From contig NC_134882.1 of assembly GCF_041734735.1 (NCBI RefSeq), positions 24,116,664-24,180,663 of the forward strand: 64,000 nt of DNA. The letters are read 5' to 3'. The position numbers and the translations under genes are program-made. Below the pieces are notes generated by a model that saw nothing but the letters and a program-made list of their open reading frames with translations, was not told the DNA's origin and ran no database searches. Shown here one piece after another: positions 22,736-32,045 of this stretch (its first letter is position 1; every line of letters starts with the position of its first letter). Source of the DNA: Babylonia areolata (lineage: Eukaryota; Mollusca; Gastropoda; Neogastropoda; Buccinidae).

Positions 22736-23775
22736 CCAGGTTTAATTTAACTCTCCAGTGGGTGGCTGTTCCAGTCCGGTGCCAGATTAACTCCCTAGTT
22801 GTCTTTGGGGTGCTGTTCTGGACCAAGTCCAGTTTAACTCTCCAAATGGGGGGGCTGTTCTGGACCAGGTCCAGTTTAACTCTCCAAGGGGAGGGGGCTG
22901 CTCTGGACAAGGTCCAGTTTAACTCTCTAAAGGGGGTGGGGGGGGCTGTTCTGGACCAGAACCAGTTCAACTCTCCAGAGGGGGGCGGGAGGGGGCTGTT
23001 CTGGACCAGGTCCAGTTTAACTCTCCAAGGTGGGGCTGTTCAGGGCCAGTGCCAGATTAGCTCCACAGGTAAGGGGCAGTTTCAGTCCAATTTAACTCTC
23101 TTGGTGGGTTGTTCTGGGCCAGTGGCAGATTAACTCCCCAGGTGGGGGGCTGTTTTGGTGCAGGTCCAGTTTAACTCTCTTAGAGTGCTGTTTTGGGCTC
23201 TAGTGCCAGAATAACTCTCCAGAAGGGGGGCTGTTCTGGGCCAGGTCCAGTTAAACTCTCCAGGGGGGTGAGGTTGGGGGGGCTGTTCTGGGCTGGTACT
23301 AGATTAACTCCCCAGAACGGATGCTGTTTTTGGCCAGGTCCAGTTCAACCTCTAGGGGGGCTGTTTTGGGCCTGTCCTGGAATAACTCTCCACGCGCTAG
23401 TTTAACTCCCAGGGAGTCATTTTGATGTGAAAATTTTGGGCCCAGAACTCCCGGGAGTCAGTTTGGAACAGCACCAGTTTAACTCTCCAAGGGGTTGGGG
23501 GGCTGATCTGGCACTGCCCTGAATGAACTCCCGGGAGTTAGTTTAGAGTCAAAATTTTTAGGTTCAAAACAACTCCCGGGGAGTAATTCTGAGACTGGTA
23601 GGGGTTCATTCTGGAACAGGCCTAATAAACAGAAAGAAGAGAGGGGGGGGGGGAGTTCTAGACCTGTTAGGGGGGCTGCTTTGGTGCAGACCCAGATTAA
23701 CTCCCGGGAGTTAATTTGGGACAGTGCCAGACTGACTCCCGGGAGTTAAACTGGGAGGGGGGGGCGGCTTCAGCA

Positions 23776-24937
23776 TGTTACACCGGGTACATGTGGAGTG
23801 GCTCTGGGTTTCGGGGACTGGGCCATAAAAATAGCCGCATGCCACACAATGTCCAAAGAACGGGGTGGAGACCACTGATCTAAAATATCAGTGGACGCAG
23901 ACCTGTGAAGAGAGAGGCTGCGAAGTGTTCGCTCTTATCGCTGGTCCGTGGATACACTAGCAGGGCTTTTCGCACCATCAGCGTGCAGGTGCTACTGTTA
24001 AAGTGAAACACATTTTCATGTGAATAGTACTGAAGTGGACCAATCCGGTCCACAAGCGTATGGGGTTAGCATGAGAGATTCGTGTGCATGTGCTGTACTC
24101 TCCAACGCCCATTATGTAGTGTTGTAACACCCACAGAGGTGACGTGATACATCGGGAGGAACAAGGAAAACGTCGGAATGGCTTATCTCTGTCATTCTAC
24201 ACAACCAAATATACAGTATATCTACATAGTTCTGTGTGGGGGCAATATTACCTTTTAATTTTTTTTTTAATCGCACATAAACACACAAAGGAAAGAACAG
24301 TGTTTCCAATAAACCTGTAATCTGATATAAACAACAACAACAACAACAACAAAAAGGTTTCTGTTCTTAAAGCCTGAACCGGACTATAAATGGCGGGCGA
24401 TTTGAATCAAGCCAGTTTCTCACCAGAGTCTGACACTGTGACGTCGGTGAAGGTTTATTCAAAATAAAAGCCTAATAAAGCTACGGTTTGGCTTCATTTA
24501 TGGCAGAGAGCGAGATTTGCCTAGCAGCTTCCAATCTAGACCTGAATTGACTTTGGAAAGTACAAAATGTGTCAGCTACACGTAATACAAAATTTGAATG
24601 CAGAGAAAAGGGGCGCAACCGAAACCTTGCTCTCGGGAGTTAAGACTTTAAAGGAGATGAATCTTTTGTACTTCGTCTATGGATCCCAGATGTAAGTAAC
24701 ATCTACAAGCTGCAGCCACCAAATGTATCACTACATCATCAGCTCACGTAATTTCATCTCTTTCTCTGTCTCTCTGTCTCTGTCTCTCTCTGTCTCTCAC
24801 ACACACACACACACACACTGGCACATACACATAAAGTGTCTCAATGGCCATTGTGGGTTGACAGAGATCGCACGCGCGCGTGTGTTTGTGTGTGTGTGTC
24901 TCTATGTGGGGTGTCTGTGTACACGCGTATATAAGTG

Positions 24938-24992
<55 letters not shown>

Positions 24993-25540
24993 TGCCGGCC
25001 CATGAGAACATTGGTAAGCTCCCAAGGGTGGGAGTGAATCATAATTTGTTTGTTCGTTGTTGATTTAAAGCGCGTTTGAATGTTTGTTGTTTTCAATTCA
25101 AAGCGTGCTAGATTTCATCTATATCTTTAAAAAAATAATGATAATAAAAAGCGACTCAGAATTAACTCTCGATCAGATATAAATAATGCATAATGTTTTG
25201 CACAAGAGAGCTTCCATCAACACAGAACAGATTAGACCGAAACGGGCCTTTTATCAATCAGTCGTGGGGACAGATGAAAAGAGTGTGGCGCTTTTCTTTC
25301 TCCGATTTTGTCGTCAAATACATTGGCAGTACCGTTGCAACACTGTGGTTTCCGGGCGACATCATACCCAAGTTTCACCCCCTTACCCCTCCCCCATTTT
25401 CTCTGGCCTCTGGCTGGGGGGTTTCTGCGGCAGTCACACCCAACTAACAGTTTTGTTTATATAATTGTTCTGTTTTAGTTTTCAATGAAATGGAAAATCC
25501 AATTTACGCTTATCTCTCGCATCATCCCTGCACTTGGTTT
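23776..25540. other. Gene-free stretch with microsatellites
   Basis: No recognisable gene or dispersed repeat. It contains (CAA)n near 24,332-24,352, a TC/AC tract at about 24,757-24,818 and a (GT)n tract at about 24,942-24,991. Frames of 60-90 codons here are mostly microsatellite or show no family motif. Confidence 0.5.
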
Positions 25541-26240
25541 ATTGGTTTTTTGTTGCTTATAGTCCAGCCAACCACACAGGGTCATATCAGGACTGTCAAA
25601 CCATACAAATGCTGAACTGCGTCAACACTTAAGTGTTACACACAGAGAAAGAACATCAAGATATACACACATTTCACACAGTTCATGGCACATTATCAAA
25701 ACCATTTAGCTCCAATGGGCAAATAGGATAAGGCCGTGCTGGGGACGCCAGCCATTCCGCTGAATTTATCACCCTCGGATTACAAAAAATCGTAAAAAAG
25801 GAAGAAAAAAACCCCCAAACAATTCTTCAAAACCAAACAAAAAATACATTAAAAAAAGACCAGACAGGCAAATAACACTGCATAATGGACAGCTAGTGTC
25901 CATCCCACTGCAGTGTTTACATCTCACAAGTACCTAATCGCCAGAGCAAAACAGCACAGATAGTACATCATAGACTGCAGAAAATAGAAAAAAGTGTCAA
26001 GGCTTGCTCGAAAAAAGAAAGGGGATGGACTGAGAAAAGGGAGACATCAGGGAAGGAAGAAAAAAAAGGCAGAAACAAAAAGAGTGATAGTAAAGAGGAA
26101 ATTTCTAGCACATAATTTCCAGAAGGTGGGGATGCTGAAAGACCCCTGGCATCCCCACTGAGGGGGAGATCCCTGCGCTTGGTCAAGTGCTTGAGTAAAT
26201 GCAGGCGAGTGTCATAGCACATGCAAGTTTGCTGAAGGAA
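25541..26240 (-). mobile_element. Probable 3' end of an I-like LINE (low confidence)
   Basis: Read on the minus strand, it ends 'ctgtgtggttggctggacta' then 'taagcaacaaaaaacc', similar in style to the 3' end of LINE M. Upstream is an 84-codon frame (25,968-26,222) with no motif I can name. It may be the terminal few hundred bases of a Nimb-type LINE. It could instead be single-copy DNA. Confidence 0.35.
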
Positions 26241-26261
26241 ACTTCAAATTTGATTAACGGA

Positions 26262-26575
26262 CAGGTGTGGGTTACTGTACACCCACGACATACGGCAAAG
26301 TATTGTTTCTTCACAGAAACCGTGGGTTACTGTACACCCACGACATACGGCAAAGTATTGTTTCTTCACAGAAACCATGGGTTACTGTACACCCATGACA
26401 TACGGCAAAGGCTTAGTTCCTTCACAGAAACCATGGGTTACTGTAGACCCACGACGTACGGCAAAGGCTTAGTTCCTATACAGAAACCGTGGGTTGCTGT
26501 ACACCCACGACGTACGGCAAAGGCTTAGTTCCTTCACAGAAACCATGGGTTGCTGTACATCCACGATGTGCGGCG
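26262..26575. repeat. 55-56 bp minisatellite, about six units
   Basis: Tandem units of 'gggttactgtacacccacga' + 'catacggcaaag' + 'cttcacagaaacc', with 1-6 changes between units. Each unit contains the near-palindrome GGGTTACTGTACACCC. A frame across it (26,199-26,528) changes register from unit to unit because some units are 56 rather than 55 bp, so coding is unlikely. Confidence 0.93.
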
Positions 26576-26722
26576 TACGGGAAAAGTTATTCAAACCGTG
26601 CTGCTCGCGCCCATAGGCATTATATGTATCTATAGATGTATGTCAGTGCTCGCGCCCAACAGCGAGTGGCCTTGACATGATTCAGAGAGGACGATGGCTT
26701 CTTGTTTTGGGAATCGCGCATT

Positions 26723-29700
26723 TAGGCCAGGGAATTAGATTAAAATTTGCGTTGTGTCAAAATGTGAGCAACAAAACCGTTCTTTTTACGATAAAATAGA
26801 ATAAATCATACTGGTCACACTGATATAAAGTTGACCACTATAGGGGGGCGGGAACATAAGTAGATTTTGATTTTTAATGTCCAGAATCGAATGTTTTTAT
26901 TACTTCTGCCCGTGTGAGAGCCGCAAGAGTCAAAGAGTCGCAAGACAAGAACATGCGAAGGTTACGCAAGCGCGGTATTAAGGGTCGCTAGAGGAAAGCG
27001 TTCAGCGCGGTACAGCACATGTGACTGACTGCTGCCGCGCTGATGCTGATCTGTGAACAGGTCATTGCGGCAGATAACTGATTCTGAACAGAAAGCTAGG
27101 AACAGAGCTCTTTGGGGTCAAAAGGAAACAAACATTTTCAATTTCATGTATTTTATACTAAATTGGTAGAAGACGCAAATCCGCTTTTATGAATGTTTTC
27201 CAGTTTCCTACCATTCATGACATATCATAAATAACGAAATCGGTATTATACCGACTGCAAAGGTGAATATACGAAGGCAGCACGGGATCATTTAGTTCGT
27301 ATGTACAATTTTGTTGATATTTTACGCAATGCACAACTTGGATATACTCCATGTTCTGCTTATCAACGTGTAGAATATAAATATCTAAATATGTGTTAAC
27401 CCGGTTCGGTTTCAACGAACATTATCGGCGCTCTGTCCAGACAATAAATTCGGAAAGTATGGAGGGCAGATGATGGCAAAATTGAACATCATGTCTTGAT
27501 GCGAAAAGAACGGTATGAAATGATTATTTTTCTTTGGAAATAAACTTATATTTGCAAATGTGACTCACGAACCCTGGCGCAGTAGACGTCGATTTAGCGT
27601 GGGGTATAAATAATAATCATAATGATACAATGGGTCATAAATTGTATTAATGATTCTGTAAAACTTTGTTGAAACACGTGAAACACTGAACCCAAGTTAC
27701 CTAAACTAACTTTCCTGACGCAGATGTTTGAATTACTGGATTTATAATAATGATAGTAATCAATCTATTATGTGATCCTTAGCCAATGCAATGCATTCAA
27801 ACAAAGCCTGTGCAAAATTATGTATTTTATTAATGATTACCTAAAACCTTATGACATATGTAACATGGAACCCAAAATACCTAAACTAACTTCCCCACCC
27901 TGGATGATTTTATTTTTCAGAAACACTGCAGGCACTCCATTTTCACATCAATTCTCCCCAGTGTTTAGCTATTTAAAGTACTACTGTTCATCTTATTATG
28001 AAATGGGAATTGTATGATTTATATCACTTGACAAAAGTTTTCCTCTTTATCTGAAGAATTGTGATCAAAACACCGGATTGTTTGTATCTTTCTATTCGAT
28101 CAATCAACAGAAAACTGATTAGCGTTATCCTCACAGTGAACAAATATGTAGGATTGCAGAAAAACAAAATGTAATAAAAGTAAGACTATGAGAAAAAACA
28201 AAATCAAACAACAACATCAACAATAACAACAACAAACAACAATTAAAAATAAGGAATTTTATTATTTGCGTAAAGCGGAACCGAAGAACATGTGTTTCGT
28301 GTCCAAATGTGACACCTGACTTCATCTCAAGCACTACTAAACGTGAAATGCTTCAAACTTAATTGATTTTAAGAAAATCATTTACAATCAATGTATAGTT
28401 TAGTTTTTCAGAACTTGTGTGATGTAAAATGCGACTGTTCCAATCAAATTCTGCAAAAACAATAAGCGCGTAGGGACTGACGTATTTCGGATACAACGAA
28501 TTTTTTCGTTCCACACTTCGTCTGTCTTGTGAACTGATAAACTACATCATTTCGTGATAAAACTTCACCTTCACCTATCCCGTAGTCTTGTGGACCGTTG
28601 GGGCGCCACAGGTGATCTGGCAACCAGCATCCTCCAATCCTCTCGGTTTTCTGACCTCCTGATTGTATCGCTCAACCTCAAGCCCGTCCATTCTGGGATG
28701 TTGTCCTCCCTCTTCCTCTGTCTGCCTCTCCTTCTCCCTCCTTGCACTGTGCCCTGCAGGAATGTCTTGGCAAGCCCTCATGATGTCATGACATGGCCAT
28801 ACCATTTGAGCTTGCGTCTCTTGACCAAGGTCAACAGGTCTTCGTAGGGCCCAATGACTTGACTGATTCTGTTTCGAACTTCTTCGTTCGTGATATGATC
28901 TTTGCAGGAGTCTTCGAAAGCATCTCATCTCAGTGGACTGTATTCTCTTTTCTATTTCAGCTGTTAAGGTCCACGATTCACATGCATACAAGAGTATTGA
29001 TGTCACCAGGGTACGCATCAGTCTGATCTTTGAGCCGAGTGGAATGTTCCGGTCGTTCAAGATGTACCTCAGTTTTGTGAGCGCTGCTGTCGCCTGTGCA
29101 ATCCTGGAGAGTACTTCGGGTTTGGATTCCTCATCTGTCACAATTGCATTTAAATAGTTGAATACTTTTTTCCCCCAGAAAATGAGTGTATGTGCTGCAG
29201 AAGATAGATGTGTTGACCACCTGTTGCAAGTAAAGAATGTGTAGTGTATTCATCAATGTGCTTGCCTTTGAATGAATAAAAAAAACACGTCAAGAGGAAC
29301 CGGTTGTTTGCGCGGATTTTTTGCGTAATATTTCAAATTTAATGTACCATTTTTATTGATGATCAATGTTTTATTATCACAACGAATGAATATAGATCAG
29401 GTCTATGTCTACTGGATTTTAATCAGGTTTGTGCTTATTTGTTTCTGACCACTTCATGTTCAGACACATTGCCATGTCACGAAATGGCGCCGAAATTTTG
29501 GATGTTTTTAATAATTTTCAACATATTTAAGACACAAGAACAAAACAGATTCTCACAAAACTGTTGCAGACATTTCTCAAATGAATTGCAATCCTGATAA
29601 CATGTGAAACATTTGAATAATCATTGTAAACACATGTTTATACTGAATCAGACTGAGACACCCCCATTTCCAACAAAGTTCTGGAGACTGACCCATTTTC

Positions 29701-30622
29701 ATCTTCCAGGCAGTCTTTGCTCTGATGCACTTCATTTTGCCACCTTCATACTCCAGCCAGATACATTTTCTTTCCCACGTTAAACAGACGTGTCTACTGT
29801 GCCAGGGTTCGTGAGTCACATTTGCAAATACTGCTTCATTTCCAAAGAAAAAAAAAAATTTCATACCGTTCTTTTTACATGAAGACATGATGTCGGTCGA
29901 TTTTGCCATCATCTGCCTTCCATGCTTTCTGAATTAATTGTCTGGACAGTGCTCCAACAATGTTCATTGAAACAAACCTAGTTAACACGTATTTAGATAT
30001 TCATATACTACACGTTAATAAGCAGAGCATGAAGTATTTCCAAATTGTGAATTGCGTAAAATGTCAACATAATTGTTCTTACGAACTAAATAATCCCGTG
30101 CTGCCTTCGTAAATTCACCTTTGTAGTTGGTATAATACCGATTTAATTCTTTATGAAATGGCATGACTTGTAAGAAACTGAAAAACAGTCATAAAAGCAA
30201 CTTTGCGTTTTCTACCAATTTAGTATATAACATGAAATTGAAAATGTTTGTTTCCTTTTGACCCCAAAGAGTTCTCTTATTTTCTGTACGGTATCTGTCA
30301 CCTGCTGCAGTGTCATACTAACGGAGGTATAGGACAGCATCAGCGCGGCAGCAGTCAGTCACAAGTACTGTACCGCGCTAAACGCTTTCCTCTCGCGCTT
30401 GCGTAACCCTGACTTGCTCTTGTCTTGCGGACCTTTGTAAGGCGCTCTGTCATGGCCAGAAGTGTGACAAATAATTATTAAAAACCAAAATCTAATTATG
30501 TTCCCGCCTACCTACAGCGGTCAACTTTATATCAGTGTGATCAGTATGATTTATGTTATTTTATCGTGAAAAGAACGGTTTTGTTGCACACATTTCGACC
30601 ATTTTGTGTCTGCCCTGGACTA
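26723..30622 (-). mobile_element. Long-TIR DNA transposon, copy B
   Basis: 3.9 kb, inverted relative to copy A: its left end reads TAGGCCAGGG and its right end is the complement of TAGTCCAGGG. The direct repeat ATT flanks it (26,720-26,722 and 30,623-30,625). TIRs run about 26,723-27,606 and 29,773-30,622. The flanking DNA differs from that of copy A, so this is a separate insertion, not a segmental duplication. The interior holds the RTE fragment 28,563-29,165 and otherwise non-coding AT-rich DNA. No transposase is seen. It shows the R1 site in copy A as it was before insertion. Confidence 0.87.
28563..29165 (-). mobile_element. RTE/BovB-like LINE 3' fragment inside transposon B
   Basis: The minus-strand frame 28,575-29,141 encodes the post-catalytic end of an RTE-type RT: SKPEVLSRIAQATAALTKL, then KIRLMRTLVTSILLYACESW, then IPAGHSARREKERQTEEE. 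It extends a few codons upstream to about 29,165 (FNYLNAIVTDEE). The 3' end is a (GGTGAA) repeat at 28,563-28,576. Frameshifts are likely after residue 85. Both of its edges are still visible in copy A (near 11,180 and 13,195). Confidence 0.8.
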
Positions 30623-30625
30623 ATT

Positions 30626-31201
30626 ACACAGCTCCATGGACGGATTGGACTGAGCGCAATTCTAGGTCTGCTCCGTCCCTCGGACAGCATGGTTGTTTTC
30701 CCAACCTGAACTTGTCGATCCTTTGTGCAGACAACCGTGTAAACGTGGAAAACGTGAAGAGGGTGTTCACTTTGTGTGCTGTCGTATCAGGTGAGTTTTT
30801 TGTTTTGTTTTTGTTTTGTTTTGTTTTTCTGTCACTGTTGGGTTTTTTTGTGTTTTTCTTTTCTTTTCTTTTTTCTTTCCTTTTTTTTTTCTTCAAATGC
30901 TTGCGTTTATTTGGACAGTTTATTTGGCTCAACCCATGTGAGAGAGAGAGAGAGTGAGAGAGAGAGCGTGTGTGTTCTGACAGACACACACACACACATC
31001 GACACAGTGAACACAACAATCACGAAAGTTGAAAGTTTTACGAACCAGCGAAGTGGCGGAGATGAGACGACGGCAAAGATAAAAGCACTAGAGATAAGAT
31101 AACATAGGGCGTGATCGTGTGCGCGCACACACGCAAGCGCGCCCTCACACACACACACACACACACACATACACACAAACACACACACACAACTTCAACG
31201 T

Positions 31202-31235
<34 letters not shown>

Positions 31236-31487
31236 TGTAATACGTGCACGCGTATACTCACACATACTCACACACGCATGCGCGCACGAACACACCACCA
31301 CCACCAGCACAACAACTACACAACTGTTGTGGTGATTCCCGGTGATAGAAAATGCTGCAATATGTTGAAGCCTGCATGCAGTGTCGTCGGTGCAGTTGAT
31401 TTTTTGTTGTCTCTCTCCTGGCATACATTGCCGGCGACAATAATCATGTGCATGGTGACAAAATGTGTAAGCCTCGAGTTCGTGAAC
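30626..31487. other. Gene-free stretch with microsatellites
   Basis: No recognisable gene. It holds T-rich runs at 30,790-30,895, (GA)n near 30,940-30,966 and several (AC)n tracts between 31,140 and 31,235. Confidence 0.5.
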
Positions 31488-31695
31488 TAATGGTTATTTC
31501 AATGAGTTCTGACCTGATTGTGTCTTTTAAAAATCTTACGGCCTGAAGAACTGATTTACTATCAAGACAAAATAGAATCTGAAAAACGGTTTTCGGAAAC
31601 GAGATCATGCAGTTTAACACCGTCCGAATTGCTTCGAGTTCAGCAGCGAAGATTAACTTTTTATAACTTTCCTGGATGAAAAGATTCTTGAGTTT
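31488..31695 (-). mobile_element. RNase H fragment of an I-like LINE
   Basis: Minus-strand translation gives about 68 codons without a stop: SYKKLIFAAELEAIRTVLN, then ILFCLDSKSVLQAVRFL. These align with the Glu and third Asp motifs of the RNase H in LINE M (FTAELVAILMALN and ILFCVDSQSVLKGL). It is truncated at both ends and abuts a TC satellite at 31,696. Confidence 0.7.
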
Positions 31696-31738
31696 CTCTC
31701 TCTCTCTCTCTCTCTCATTCTAAGTCTTCCCTCTGTCA

Positions 31739-31805
<67 letters not shown>

Positions 31806-31905
31806 TCTCATTTTCTGTTTCTTTATCTCTTCCCCTATTTGCCACTATCTCTCATTCTCTCTGTTATTCTGTCTCTCTGTCAGTCTCTGTCTCTCTCTGC
31901 CCGCA
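31696..31905. repeat. TC-rich satellite block S0 (TC strand up)
   Basis: (TC)n with the phrase 'ctgtcagtttctctctc' and 'tctctcattctctctg', the same vocabulary as blocks S1-S5 but in the opposite orientation. Confidence 0.85.
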
Positions 31906-31980
31906 CACACGCACTTATACACAAACATATACGTTGTGTGCATCCCGCTGACACACAGTAAATACATTATTCGGTGAACA

Positions 31981-31981
<1 letters not shown>

Positions 31982-32025
<44 letters not shown>
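31982..32025. repeat. (AC)n microsatellite
   Basis: About 22 AC units next to the 3' side of LINE K. Confidence 0.95.
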
Positions 32026-32026
<1 letters not shown>

Positions 32027-32045
32027 TCACACTGTTTCACCGCGA

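Larger units (their letters stand above)
19225..23775. repeat. Same minisatellite, right block (inverted), split by a LINE
   Basis: Units read 'ctgttctggaccaggtccag' then 'tttaactctcc' plus a G run: the same sequence as the left block in reverse orientation. The block runs 19,225-19,598, is interrupted by the Tx1-like LINE, and resumes at about 22,730-23,775. Each unit contains the near-palindrome TGGACCAGGTCCA. The last 350 bp drift to units with 'aactcccgggagtt'. Confidence 0.88.

Noticed and set aside
26199-26528. Repeat protein encoded by the 55-56 bp minisatellite
   Set aside because: The frame register shifts between units, so the peptide repeats are inconsistent.
26240-26575. CRISPR array
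   Set aside because: Units are contiguous tandem repeats without unique spacers, in an animal-type genome.
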